The translations under genes were made by a program, and so were the position numbers. A DNA stretch of 64,000 bases from Clitopilus passeckerianus (taxonomy: Eukaryota > Basidiomycota > Agaricomycetes > Agaricales > Entolomataceae): contig CALYLX010000085.1 of the NCBI GenBank assembly GCA_944990035.1, positions 1-64,000 of the forward strand, written 5' to 3'. Of the stretch, positions 35,639 through 47,743 are shown in pieces. The notes below the pieces were generated by a model, which was not told the origin of the DNA, ran no database searches, and saw nothing but the letters and a program-made list of their open reading frames with translations. The stretch's first letter is position 1, and every line of letters begins with the position of its first letter.

Positions 35639-38600
35639 GTCATGGAGCAGGCGGCGAGGTAGATGCTAAGGAAGATGGGAAGGCAAAGTTGGTCGGTGTC
35701 GAATTGCTGCTCGTCGTCTGTACGCCCGCACTGGCCAATACGTTCGGATTTGGGCCGACAAACGGCTCGGGCCGATAATACACGGACCCAACGTGGGAAA
35801 TTGAATATTTGTCACACAAACATGTGTTAACTCAGTTGAGCGATGTCATCATCAGCTCGCAGCACAAGCCGCGCACGCAGCCAGAGATTCTCAATCTTAG
35901 GAGAAGTTAAACTCAAGGACGCTCTCAATAATATCTCACACACTTACAGCTGTTATGGGGATTATATGGCGAGTTAGAAGAACCGCGATCACCAAAAATG
36001 GCATTCACATACCTTAACAACAAGCCAAATGAACTGTATGACGGTGGTGACACCACCGCTAAGCGCCGTTGAGGACGAGAAGCCCTCAAACGGCGCAGAA
36101 TGGCTTCCTAGCTTAAGAACAACGTTATTGATGCGTAGTTGAGAAGAATTGGTCCACGCACTTTCGTCATCACAAGATACAGACTGCAAACCAGGCAAAT
36201 TGAGAATGGACCCCGTGTTTCAGCGCAATTTGCGATAACTGCAATTCCATCGAATTCCGCTTGAGTATTGAAGTCTGGACTCTCCGTAGAGTCTGCGGCT
36301 TGCGTTTTCCCTGCGTTCCACTGTGATCCGCAAATATTGCGGGAGGACCAGCTACCCTGGGCTCGACGAGGAGGTCGAGTGGCATAGAGTTGAAAAGCCC
36401 AATATATGGTGATATTCATTGGAAAATCCATAATTGACATGGTTTACACGATATATGTGCAATAGTCAGGTTCCTATCCATGATATCAGCCATTGAAGGT
36501 GGAAATAAGACAAAAGGCAACGCGCCACATCCATCCTCAAAACCTCGTAGTCTCTCCCATAAACCGCATAATACTCATGCTAAAGTTGGTACAAGATCGT
36601 ATTGTAGAAGGATTGCGCAAGATGAGGTGGGTGAACGCCTTGAGGTGAGGAGACATGCATCTGCTGCTCCGCCCCTCCGGCATCCTGTTCTCATCCTGTA
36701 GTGCCGCACGACTCTCAAGAAGAGTCGGATGGCAAGAAAAACGATTCTACCATGCCCTTCCTCGAGAGCGAAGCAAGGAGGTTTTATCCGGACGACACAA
36801 GCCGCAATGCGATTGGAGGCTCCACGAGGTTGAAGAGTTCTAGAAACCCACAGTCATCGCTCTACTCACCCTGGTGGTAGAATCAGCATCCCTTGAAGAT
36901 TTTTTCACTATTTTCCAGCATTTGGGATTGCAGCGAGCGGAGAGGGAGAGGGCATGGACAAAAGGGCTCCGGGTGTATGCAGACCTATATCAAAACCCTC
37001 CTTTCCTCGGAAGTAGGGAAGGAGCTCACGTGTTCTTCTCGGTAATCTCCGAACCACTGCCCAGTCAGTGGCACTTGCGGACTCCGCTCGCACTTTAACT
37101 GACAACTCGATCGTGCTGCTCTTCGACTGGGTTCTTTTGCTGGTTAACATGAGGCTGTGGGAAGCCTAATGAGTGTTGGATGCTTGGAATGACTCCCGCT
37201 ACGAAATGAGGCTCATCCATCAGTTCACTTGCCCTGGAATGCGTTGGAACGGAGTGCTGGAACCTGATCCTGCGTCCGCCACGGTATATGTACTATGACT
37301 TGCGACGGAGAAGACTCAGAGCAGAGATGCCCTGAGGCATAATGTGTTCACTCGTGAGGCACCTCTATTATCATGGCCGAACATGAGCCCTTTGCCCCGA
37401 CCACGAGGGATCAGAGCTTGACTGATTCAATGAAAGTGTTCACTGTTGATGAGTATACCACCCTTATGTCCAACTTCTGTTAGAAGACCTCCTGATTTTC
37501 TCTTCTGAAAATGTCCTACGAGCTACTTGAAGCCTTGTAGGAAAACTGGAGAACTTGGCGGACTTTGCCGCACGTAGGTGCTGTTCAATTGCGTTCGAAA
37601 CAAGTTGAGCTACTGTACAAGACCAGTGAACTTATGCCATTAATAAAACATTATTAATCCCAGCCGTATTTGAAGGCCATACATAAGACGTAGCTTGTGT
37701 ACAAAATGGTTCTCTGGTTAAATCTCATATTCATTGCTGAGGCTCAGAGAGCATGAGCCGCGTTCGAACCGCACAAAATACTAAACATATATCATTCTGG
37801 CATTGTTTTTTCACCTTTTCACTGGAACCCTCAGAATCTGTACACAATCTCATTTTTTTGCTGTTTAATGATATCGAAACATTTTTGCAAGTGTATTTGG
37901 GCCAAATCAATGTGTATGAGCTATATTGGAGCTGTGAGGCGGAATTGTGTGTGTTTCTCTTAATAGTTCTTGACAGATAGGATCGGAGTTGGCGTCCTGA
38001 AAAGGTGGAATCCCGATCGTGCTCCTCAGAGTTTATAGCTCTAGATACTATTTACGAACATATCCCGGTCAATCGAGCTCTGTCGTGCGACGGCGCACCC
38101 GATACCAGTGCCATGGTCACACTAAAAACCGGTCGATCGTGAGACAGCACGTTCGCTCCTTAGAGTGAGTGTCCCATCTTTCCAAGAGCTAAATGATACG
38201 TTTCTTTCGGCCTGTTTCCCTTCGAAATGCTACTCACTCTTTTCCCTAGTTCGACGAGGATTGGGATTATGTAGACGAGGCTACAAAATGTTGGCAAGGT
38301 GTTGTGAGAAGTCCTCTCTTTCTATGTGTAGCAGAGCGCGGAGTCAGAAGAGAAGTATGCGGACCTGTTCAGCAGCGTGGGCAAGACTATTACAGTAGGG
38401 CTGTCCGCGTCTATGATTAGCACTGATATAATGAGCCCTCAGAAAGGGCCTAAATATTAGATAAGGACAACTCGGTTATAAACACATAGAGCGCCCAGCG
38501 GTCCTGTTACTCCTGTACCAGCCTGCCCCATAATGTGCCACGCGGTTGTTGCTCGAGGAGGGACGTGACCTCGACACGCAGCATCAAAAGTTGTTCGGGA

Positions 38601-39410
38601 ATCATCACAGCAAACTGACAAGTGGGTCCAGCTGAGAGGCAGTGAGAGCGCGACCGGAGAATTTCGATCTGCACGCGTCCAGACGATGTCGATGAGAATT
38701 CAGAGACAACCTGGGTCATATTCAGTACATGAAGGGGTAAATGGGTGATGACTCCGACCAACGCATGCCTGTGGTGTCACTCAATAGGCACAGCACATGG
38801 TCCTGACCTGTGGCGTATCGAAGCACGACAAAGTTAAGAGATAAGGACTTTGAGTGCAAGGTACGCTGAAGCTCGTGTCGTCGTGAAGCACCAGTCGAAA
38901 TCAGCACAGATTGGCGAATAACCGATTTACCGAGACAGGATTCGAGCCGAGGGCGAGGGAACGTCGCTGATGATGGTCGTGGGGTATGTTTTAGCCACGG
39001 TTAGATAAGCCAGATGGATCGAGGGCTTGGATGAAAAATTTCAAGCAGGGAGGGGTGCACTGCGCAGTTGCGGTTTTCAGTTGCTGTTAAAAAGTAGCAA
39101 ATGAACTTTCAATGACCTTAAATACAGCACTTTGTTGAAATCTTTTTGGTTATCGGAGGTTGCAACTGCACCTGATATTGATGGGATTGATGGTGCCTTC
39201 CACCACCGGATTGCCAGGCTCCAGCTGACTTCGGGTCTGGTTAACGATTGATACCGTCCCGCTCCGCGATAACGGTGCAATTTTTGGGAGAACGTTTTTA
39301 TAGGTGTAGCCTGGAATGCTTATCTCTACGGTTCCCTTCGCTCCCCTCACCCCTCCTCGGGCGTTCTACATATCATAAGGACTGCCTAGTCCAGTGAACA
39401 AACGCCTTCA
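35639..39410. other. Gene-poor interval of about 3.8 kb
   Basis: The longest stretch without a gene I can support. The first few hundred bases are the Epl1 upstream region. At 35989-36440 reverse ORFs could be pieces of a spliced gene (one encodes LKLGSHSAPFEGF), but I found no frame-consistent model. From about 37200 to 39000 the sequence has many stops in all frames and AT-rich parts. No transposase, terminal repeats or tRNA is apparent. The last 300 bp are the AzgA promoter. Confidence 0.5.
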
Positions 39411-41600
39411 ATGGTCGCGTTTATTGAAAAGCTCAACGACGCTGTAAGTGGAACAGAGTTGCTTATCTACAGCCCCGTTGGTAAACTTCGGTGTCAATTC
39501 GACAGGTCGCACGTTCGTTTGTGGGGAGATGGTTCAGGTTGGATGGTTCTGGTCATCCAAAGACTCGCGTCGGGTCTCGGTTCACCGTGCGTTCATTTCT
39601 TCTTATATCGTGCACGTTCAGCAGCCTGACGTCTTGATAGACTGAGATTCGTGCAGGTTTGACAACATGGGCAGCCATGGCCTACATCGTCAGTCATAGC
39701 ATCTGAATATACTACTTGCTCCGTCTCAAGAGCGCCCATAGATTTCGGTCAACGCTGCCATTCTCTCGGACTCTGGGGGACCATGCGTGTGCCCTACTCC
39801 AGATCTCTGTGTGGCCGATGAGGTGTACCTTGGTTGCGTTGCTGAGGTTCGCCAGGATCTCATAACCACCACCGCTGCCATTGCTGCCCTCTCCTCGTTC
39901 CTCATGGGTCTTCTCGCTAATCTTCCTGTCGGTCTGGCTCCTGGATTGGGTCTCAATGCTTATGTACGTCGTCTATCCTTCCTTGACCATTAATGTCCTC
40001 ATTCTTCACGAATAGTTCGCATACTCCGTTGTTGGGTTCCATGGCTCAGGAATCATCACCTACGGCGAAGCGCTCGCTGCCGTCTTCCTCGAAGGGTGGC
40101 TATTCCTCATCCTCTCCCTCCTCGGTCTTCGCCAGTGGCTCGCGCGTATCATGCCTCAATCCCTCGTCCTCTCCGTCGGCGCAGGCATTGGTCTCTTCAT
40201 CGCCTTCATCGGCCTTTCCTCGTCCGGCCTGGGCGTCGTTGGTGGTGACACCTCCACCCTCGTTGGTCTCGGTGGCTGCACACCCGACCATTTCGCACCC
40301 GATCTACCAAATTACTGCACAAGTGGTGTTCTTAGGAATCCAACGATGTGGTTGGGCATCTTCGTGGGCGGAATCTTCACGTGCATTCTCATGATGTATC
40401 GCGTGAAGGGTGCTATTCTCCTCGGCATCCTCTTGACCAGTATCATTTCGTGGCCGAGGCCAACAGTCGTCACGTACTTCCCACATACGCCTGTAGGAGA
40501 CCAGATGTTTGATTACTTCAAGCAAGTGGTCAACTTCCATAGGTTGCAGAGGGTCGCGGGTGCTATTGATGTGAGTTTCTTGTCCTTCCAAAACAGTGCC
40601 TGGATTCGATCTGACTTCCGCTCATCCATAGTTCAACTACTCCAACGGTCGCGTATGGTATGCCCTGATCACCTTCCTCTACGTCGACATCCTCGACACC
40701 ACTGGTACCCTTTACTCCATGGCCAAATTCGCTGGCCTTCGTGACCCTGTCACCCTCGACTTCGAGAACAGCACCATCGCATACTGCGTTGATGCTTTCA
40801 GCATCAGCATTGGTGCACTCCTTGGTACCAGTCCCGTTACTGCATTCATCGAATCTGCTACTGGTATTTCTGAGGGTGGCAAGACGGGTATCACTGCGAT
40901 GACCACCGGATTTGCCTTCTTCATTTCGGTATTCTTCGCGCCTATCTTCGCGTCTATTCCCGGATGGGCAACTGGTGGTGCCTTGGTTATCGTTGGATCG
41001 TTGATGATCCAAAAGTACGAGTTCCTTCTGCCCCATGATGATTTGGTGCAAAGGCTGACATACAGTTGTTTACAGTGTGCGAGAAGTTAACTGGAGCTAT
41101 ATCGGTGACGCTGTGCCTGCATTCCTTACACTGATTATCATTCCTTTGACATACAAGTGAGTTTCATTTCTCCTTCCTCACTACTCTGAGTTAGATATTG
41201 ACATGCCCTGCCTAAACAGCATTGCATACGGTGTCATCGCTGGCATCTTCTCCTACATCATCCTCAATGGTGTGGCGCTCATCCTTAGGAAAGCGACGAA
41301 CGAACGTATCGTTCCTTGGAATTACTACGAAGATTCCGAACCATGGGTTATTCCTCCTGGATCGATCATTCCTGGCTGGATGTACGTTCTTCACCGTTCT
41401 TAGCTCTCAATTGGTCACTGATAAGGTGTTGCTCCCATAGCTTGTATCTCCTGGGAAGGAAGAACGAGACAGCTACCCATGCCGCTGAACAGAATGAGTC
41501 TGCCAGTGCTCTCGAGAGCAAGAATGAGGGTTCAGAGGTTCCTCCCAGCCAGGCACATAGCTTGCGGCCCAGCGAGGAAAAGCAGAAGGTTGAGAGTTAG
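39411..41600 (+). CDS. AzgA-type purine (hypoxanthine/adenine/guanine) permease
   Basis: 574-residue model; exons 39411-39443, 39506-39586, 39641-39688, 39742-39963, 40016-40570, 40632-41014, 41076-41156, 41220-41381, 41441-41600. Clear NCS2/AzgA family features: AMAYIISVNAAILSDSGG, PVGLAPGLGLNAYFAYSVVG, FLYVDILDTTGTLYSMA, GTSPVTAFIESATGISEGG, and many hydrophobic helices (expected 12-14). Fungal AzgA proteins are proton-coupled plasma-membrane importers of adenine, guanine and hypoxanthine. The N-terminal segment RLDGSGHPKTRVGSRF and the hydrophilic C-terminal tail are cytosolic by family topology. The length equals the usual 570-580 residues. It is convergent with the rhodopsin-like gene, with about 250 bp between the stop codons. 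Confidence 0.94.
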
Positions 41601-41847
41601 GTTTTGGACTTTGACTGGGATATTTATTCGTTTAATGTCTATCTTCAAAATATCTCGTGGAACGATTTGGGTGCAATGTAATGATGTGGATTTAAATTAA
41701 TCTAACTAATTTACTATCATTGGGTACAACAACAAGAAATACAGTCAGATATATTAGGGAGAAAGTAATGGTTATATGACGGTGACGATACTATAAATAG
41801 CCTCTTCGTTGAACGCAAAGGATCCGGTGGTGCATTTAGTAAACCGT

Positions 41848-43188
41848 TTAGGGCTCTACTTTTGGGATTGTAAGCTTTGGGACGACAATGTGTGCGATGT
41901 ATAGCGGGGACATACCTGCTGTCTTGTTATCCAACCTAGTGTCATTGTCATAACCATAGTCGAAGTCCCTTCCCTTGGCATCCGAAAGCTCGACTTCAAC
42001 AGTGTCATGATGGACCTCCACCTTCCTAAGGACTTCAACTTTCGTGTGGTTCGTCGACGATTCATCCGAATCCAGCTCCCTTTGCCATCGGAAGGTGGCC
42101 GTCTGTTTCGCGGCAGTTTCCTTAGCGGTGAGACGTCCGTTCGTGGGCCTAGAATGAGAAGTACTCTTCCTCTCATCTTGGACACGGATGAGATGGGTAA
42201 CAACGACGGGGATGTTGCAAACAAGGAGAGAAATGGTATCTTCGACGACAGCGGCAATGACCTCTTGAGGCCCTCTGGAATAGGCGGCTAAATTAATGTG
42301 AAGGACGGGCATGTCACGTTGAAAGAACTTACGAATGAGTGAAGATAAACGCAGCGTGGACTAGGGAAACGGCGCTGGTAACGATGCAGGCTGCGAAAAT
42401 CCAGGTAAGTCGCCTCTTCAGCGTCCGGTTCTTCAAATGGCGTATGAGACGTAGAGGGACGACGGTAAGGATGATATCGGACGCAATATCAGCTAGGAAA
42501 GGAAGAAGAGCTTCAGAACTGGCCAAAAGAAGCGAAGTGGGAGTTACTTACTGACTAGCTGGAGAATGACGACCTGTTGCGTTAATTCACATTGAGGGTT
42601 ATGTTGAAGTTTCCAGCGTGGATCTGGTTCACAGACCCAGAAGAGCTGACAGATGAAGATGACTAGCAAGAGCATAAAAATGCCTCCAATTACGAAAAGT
42701 ACTCTACGGCGTTGGGCACTAGGGTCCATCCTGATTATGGAGAATAAGATCGATAGACGGGCACACCTAACGTCAGATTAGAAACTGCAGTCAACAAAGG
42801 CGAGTTTTCCTTTACCAGATGACGACGTAGAATGGTGCGGCCATCATGTAGTATGATGCCAGGAGAACGGCATGAGGCGCCGTCCCAGTGATATGGATGA
42901 AGCATCCAACACACATCAGAATCGAGCCTATGGCCGAGGCTAGTGCGAATGCCTACAACGAGAGCCATTAGAGTCTTGCTACTACCATCGAACAAATTGA
43001 ACCTACATCGTCTGCCCAGTATCTGCCTCTCCGAATCCAGAGCCTGTAAACGGTGCTGGCTAAGGCGGGAATTGTGCATACAGCGGAGGTAACTTAGGAG
43101 ACACTGATGAGAATTCGTCACAGCATATCTGAAAAAAAAAACACTTACCCCCAATTTGCACCAGGGGATCTTTTATGTCGAGTCCCAT
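41848..43188 (-). CDS. Fungal rhodopsin-domain integral membrane protein (7TM)
   Basis: 335-residue model; exons in transcript order 43149-43188, 43007-43092, 42816-42952, 42552-42766, 42333-42492, 41916-42274, 41848-41858. Seven hydrophobic segments and signature fragments (RRGRYWADD, WCARLSILFSIIR, CELTQQVVILQL, SDIILTVVPLRLI, VVEDTISLLVCNIPVVV) match the fungal rhodopsin-like family of uncharacterised membrane proteins, abundant in Agaricomycetes. They are not retinal-binding opsins, and I see no retinal lysine context. A hydrophilic C-terminal tail of about 85 residues, rich in Thr, Glu and Asp, is probably cytosolic. The last exon encodes only three residues and the stop. Ligand and pathway are unknown. 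Confidence 0.85.
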
Positions 43189-44469
43189 CTTCGTTAAAAA
43201 GAAAGTTTAGGGAGTGTTCAAGACAGAAATCGACACAAGAGAGAAAAGGTGAAATCCCGCGAAGTGAGGGGAAAGTTACCTCGTAACTGACCGTTTATAT
43301 ACACGAAAGGCAAGTCATGCATGTGGATTTCAAACGGTTTGATCTTCCATCTCACAAGCTGTCGCCTCTCCCAAGAACGACAGGCAGGGCCGCGGAGCCT
43401 CCGGCAATGGACGACAATCCTTAGGGTCGAGCTTCTTCAGCCTGAATTTCAGATGCAACCAATCGATGCCGGTATTATAAAATGGGTTTATTTGACCTCA
43501 ATGGCGAAATCCGTAAAGCACAGAGATATTAGCAGGTGCAGAAACCCAAGAAAGGAAGGCTACTTGAACGAAAATTACGCCTTGTGGCGAGGGCGGGCCA
43601 GAAAACACCATGCGATAAACATTAACGGATGAGGTATCGGTCAACGAGCGCCAGGTTGTGAATCTGACCAGCTATCTTTTTCCCCAGCTTTCAGGGTTCC
43701 ATGCAAATTCGTGCGGCATGGGATCTCGGCCGGGACGTATAGTATTGACAGCAACCCGGCGATGCCTCACCGAGTCTAGTCTGGTAAGTGATCGACTCAA
43801 GCAGGGCTACGGATAATGTTCCAACCAGCCGAAGTTTTTTTGCTAAGCTGAGAAACCTGTGAAAATCCTCTAGCTAGGAGTAGCAAGTTGCAACGAAAGA
43901 TGTCGACTAGAAGGAGGATGATATGGCATCATTCCTTCGGCTTAGTCAGGTTTTCACACAGCTTGCTTCACCAAGGCATCAGATCCGCACTGTCAGTGTC
44001 AACACAACCGCCGGCTGGCTTGTCCCTCTTCGACATCTCCAATAGAGATTACTGGATCAAGTTGTCCTCAATCCCGACGTTGAAGTCGCAGGGAGCTATA
44101 ACGCGGAAACGCGGTAGCTAGTTCTTCATTGTTTGTTGGCGGTTAAATTTGAATTTGGGTTTTTGCCTTTGCCTTTGCGATCCAAATTCACTTCTAACCC
44201 GATCTGTGATTTGCACACTGGCATTGGGGTACCAGAATCTGAGGCATGCAAAGGTATGTCGTACATGGTCACTTGCCACGCGGTCATTCATTCTTCCGCT
44301 CCATAAAACTACAGGTTTCAGAGGGTTGTAGCAAGGGACCCTGACCACGGGTTCGACTGTTCCCTTCAATCAATGTCGTAAAGTGTCGTAATGACTTCGA
44401 CAATCTTAACCAAACCACACTTAATTAATTTTATATCACATCGAGCACGCCTATGTCGCTGGTGTCGAC
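43189..44469. other. Intergenic, about 1.3 kb
   Basis: Upstream region of the rhodopsin-like gene and left flank of the kinase remnants. No supported gene. Short forward ORFs at 43321-43632 and 43888-44121 have no recognisable content. Confidence 0.5.
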
Positions 44470-45623
44470 TGACAAGCATCACGAAATATGGAATTGGCCG
44501 TACCCATTTCATTTTGGACGTTTGAACACCGAGAAGACAAGATCCTGACTGGGTCCTGGCCGATTCACGCATCCGAAAAGCGTGGGACCTCCCAATCGAT
44601 GGCGACCTTCTCGGAAAAGGTCGACTGGTCTGGAGGGCCTGATTGCCATCTGGTATACCCGTCTGCTCGAGAATTGAAAATATTTGACTCCCCTCGGATG
44701 GCCCCTACGACTTCGTACTCACATGAAGAAATGACATGTCAGCAGGCCATGGGGGGAGGCGCTGGGATACCCCCTTTACCTTTCAAGCTCAGAAAAGCTG
44801 TCGCTATAAGCCTTTATTACCTTTGGCATACGCTACTAGGACCTAGACAGCTTGGATATGCCATCCTGCATGCGACGATAGGTGTGTTACAATCCTGTCT
44901 CTCCCCCCGCCTGGATGTGACATTGCCTGCTCAAGGTCATTGTGCTTCATTCACCCAATGTAATTATCTGCATCGGGAGGTCGCCTACGGCACTATCCTC
45001 CTGCTCAGGTGCCCAGAGACTCGGACTGTCCCGTCCCTGTACGCACATTCTACTCTCTCTCGTCCAACTTCACAGGTTTGAATGAAGCTACCAGTCTCGA
45101 AGACCTGGTCCAGGACCGTCTGTGTGTTTCGGCACTTCTTGACGGTTCGCCACGGAAATGGGATCCAGCTGTTGGAGAGGTTATTGCTAAGGGAGCCGTT
45201 AGTCTTTCTTCCTGTCGGTTCGCACTCAATTCTCCCATTCCTGATTGCAGGGTTATGAACGCTTCCTTTCTATACAAACGGCGAGGTTGTTGAGTTGGGG
45301 AAAGCCCATAATTCACACCCCCTTGGATGACCTGGAGTCTTTTGTCTGGGTCCTTGTGTATACACTCCTGTGCCGAACGAAAGGAAGGACTGAAGAGAAG
45401 AGCAATGGTGGAACAAGCCGAAATCAGCCGAAATCGACGCTCTCTTGTCGGCGAAAGCAAGTATTATGGACTCATTTTTATCACCAGAGCTCGAAGATAT
45501 CGACTTAGAATCAGATTTATCTCCACCGCTTGTCGCCTTCAAGGTTTGTTGATCGACTGGTCTGTGGTGCATACATGACCTCCCAGACGCATGGCCGGAC
45601 GCCACGGTTTCCTCGTAATCTTC
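44470..45623 (+). pseudogene. FunK1-type fungal kinase remnant, unit 1
   Basis: Pieces of the fungal-type (FunK1) kinase fold occur in order but in shifting frames. They are PRQLGYAILH, then YLHREVAYGTILLL in place of the catalytic YLHRDIS.GNIL, then CVSALLD, then YERFLSIQ, then PLDDLESFVWVLVYTLL, which is the typical FunK1 C-lobe segment. The catalytic Asp is Glu and the following Asn is Thr, so catalysis is unlikely. Near the 3' end the SPPLVAFK segment is followed directly by sequence matching the family's final residues (DLPDAWP), which implies an internal deletion relative to unit 2. Introns may explain some frame changes. Overall I regard it as a decayed gene or pseudokinase. Ends are approximate. 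Confidence 0.6.
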
Positions 45624-45734
45624 TAGTCACACCGAAAAATCATCATTTTCAATGGCCTTTGTACTAGTAACTAATGTATTTACGCTCACACGTTCCTGCC
45701 TCTTTTGATCTGAGAATTGAGAGCCATTTAGTCC
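45577..45734 (+). repeat. Direct repeat, left copy (3' end and flank of FunK1 unit 1)
   Basis: Starts at GACCTCCCAGACGCATGG, runs through the shared stop-codon region (CGTAATCTTCTAG) and extends about 110 bp into the downstream flank (CACACGTTCCTGCCT). A diverged copy lies at 46717-46885. Similarity beyond the coding part shows duplication of a genomic segment. Confidence 0.6.
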
Positions 45735-45780
45735 AGTCGCTTTCATCGCCACAATGTGATGTTATAACATCCTCCCACAT

Positions 45781-46757
45781 ATGAGCGCTTTCCGGTTATC
45801 TAGGACGCCAGAGAATCTTCTTCCGACCTCGCGGAAAAATAGGCATCTACTCCTCAAGCCAGTGGGGCTACCCCTGAGCTCCGCCAGTAGTCCGAGGCAA
45901 CTGAGATATGCAATCCTGCATGGGATGACAGGTGAGGATCCATGCTTGTCCTTGGTTGATGGAACACATACACTGCTGCTTCAGGACATTGAAGCTGAAT
46001 ATTTACACCAGGGTATCAGTGAAGGAAACATATTGTTGCTGAGAACAAAAGAGCGTCGTTGCATTCCCACACTGTAAAGAGATTTTCCCTGGCATATCGA
46101 GTCTCTCTGACACCAAATAAGCTGCAAGGCATAGTGACGGGCCAGGACTGCGTTGCGGTGTTGATCGACTGCGATGCAACGATGAATTGTGGTGCACAGC
46201 AAGAACCCGAGCTACATCAGTCTGTAAGTTCATTGATATTCAGTCTCGAAGATCTTTGGAAGCCTACTTATGAATGAAGGGCATGAATGAAGGGCACCAA
46301 CCCTTTCTTATCCATGCGAGCCACGATTTCCTGGATACAACGAGAACCGATATCGCACACCTCCATGGATGACCTGGAATCATTCATCTGGGTCTTTGTC
46401 TTCGTCCTATTGCGGCGAACAGCGGAAAAGTCACGGCGTGAACTGGAATGGTGGGCAGGCCTCAATCATGACAATCTTCACCATATACACACAACGGAGA
46501 CTGTGTTGAAGAGTTCTTGGCTTGCTCCGAAAAAACTCAGCAAACTTGCTGCTAGCTTCTCTGCGCCTCTCCCCATCTTCAAACATCTGCTGGTTGAATG
46601 GCTGACATTGGTATCACAATTCTCAGATGACCCACCCGACACGCTGGTGGAGATTGAAGAAATTGCGTGCGACGCGTATAGGAAATATATCCAAGTTGGG
46701 CTGAAGTATATACCTGACCTTCCAGATGCATGGCCGGGAGTTGCGGTTTTCTCGTAA
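45781..46757 (+). pseudogene. FunK1-type fungal kinase remnant, unit 2
   Basis: Second tandem unit. Recognisable parts are PRQLRYAILHG, then YLHQGISEGNILLL (HRD replaced by HQG), then VLIDCDAT at the position of the metal-binding loop, then GTNPFLSM, then SMDDLESFIWVFVFVLLRRT, then a long C-terminal helix region ending PDLPDAWPGVAVFS. Both catalytic Asp positions are altered, so it cannot be a normal kinase. A first ORF (45781-46077) stops after the catalytic-loop region and a second (46287-46757) encodes the intact C-lobe; one or two introns might join them. It is the least damaged of the three units. FunK1 kinases are heavily expanded in Agaricomycetes and often found as degenerate copies. 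Confidence 0.6.
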
Positions 46758-46885
46758 TCTTCTAGTCCGTACCCAAATCATCATTTTTTAAGGCCCTTGT
46801 ATCAGTAACCTATGTATAAATATATTTACATCCACACGTTCCTGCCTCGTTTGATCAGAGAATCGACTCGAGAGCTGTTTAGTCC
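46717..46885 (+). repeat. Direct repeat, right copy (3' end and flank of FunK1 unit 2)
   Basis: Diverged copy of 45577-45734 with the same order of landmarks: GACCTTCCAGATGCATGG, the TAATCTTCTAG stop region, then CACACGTTCCTGCCT and a GTTTAGTCC end. It includes a small insertion (AAATATATTTACA) relative to the left copy. Confidence 0.6.
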
Positions 46886-46940
46886 ACTCACAACGAAGCT
46901 AAGTATCCTCAGGACTTTTCTATATCCTTGGGAAATAAAC

Positions 46941-47141
46941 ATGGACCTGGACACCGCCTTCTCTCCGCCTCTGACAATCTTCAAAACTCTTCTGCTTGAA
47001 TGGCTCACGCCGGTGTCTCAATCGAAAAGGCGTGAAACCAAGACACTGGCGACGACCGAGGAAGTTGTCAGAAAGGCGTATCGGGAATATGTTCAGGCCA
47101 GACGCATGGCCGGGAGTCGCGGGATCCTCGTGAATTTCTAG
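46941..47141 (+). pseudogene. FunK1-type kinase remnant, unit 3 (C-terminal fragment)
   Basis: Only the last 60-70 residues of the family remain: FSPPLTIFKTLLLEWLTPVS, then a helix with RKAYREY, then a Met-Ala-Gly-Ser tail matching the end of unit 2. An ATG at 46941 opens the frame, but no N-lobe, catalytic loop or metal-binding segment precedes it. It is a truncated tandem duplicate. It could still be transcribed, but not as a kinase. Confidence 0.6.
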
Positions 47142-47743
47142 TTGGCGCCCAAGTCATCGTTCTCTAATAACAATTGTAACCCATTGACATGTACCCGATA
47201 GCTTCTTAACCAACGAAAATAATAACTTAGGGTGTGTTCGGTCGAGTCTTTCGTAGCCTTAGCATGAGCCTACTAAGTCGAACAGCCAAGTATGGATTTA
47301 TTCGAGCTGTCGCATCCAAGGAGCAATAGCAAGCACTTGAGACTCATGAAAACTCTTGATGCGGCGACATGATATAGGGCTCGTTGAGCAGCAAAAAATG
47401 GGCTCATCATATTCCCCACAGAGGCCTTCTTAGGCATAGCCCCGAATGCTCCAGCCAAAGTCTCCAGACTTCTTGTTAACTCGTCAAGTCATCAAAATGG
47501 TCGCCATTTCTTAGTATGGTGATGGAGAAGATATTGGTGTGCACGTGATCTTAAAAGTGAAAAGTGGTGCGGTTTTCGGTGGAATCATCCCTGACCTCGG
47601 CTGTCAATCAATGCTATAAAAGTTGGTCAGGGTTCACCAAATATTTTCCTGCCAACGTCTTTAGTTGACGACGACTTTCTCCAGCTCACGGCTTTTCTTC
47701 TTCATTACGCTTTGGTTGACGAAAAGCACGACAACGACGCGTG
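47142..47743. other. Intergenic, ERG25 upstream region
   Basis: No supported gene. Right part is the ERG25 promoter with a TATA box. Confidence 0.5.
47615..47621 (+). promoter_or_regulatory. TATA box of the ERG25 gene
   Basis: TATAAAA lies 123 bp before the ATG, preceded by GC-richer sequence. Good match to the consensus at a plausible distance; assigned by sequence and position only. Confidence 0.5.

Noticed and set aside
36108..36440. 110-codon reverse ORF with a possible partner exon at 35989-36198
   Set aside because: I could not find donor and acceptor sites that join them in phase, so I left it as unexplained intergenic sequence.
40563..41051. 162-codon reverse ORF
   Set aside because: Antisense shadow of the AzgA permease exons.
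44330..44385. GGGTTCGACTG, resembling a tRNA B box
   Set aside because: No matching A box, acceptor stem or cloverleaf could be formed around it.
47230..47242. GGGTGTGTTCGGT, resembling the end of some small DNA transposons
   Set aside because: No inverted partner or target-site duplication found nearby.
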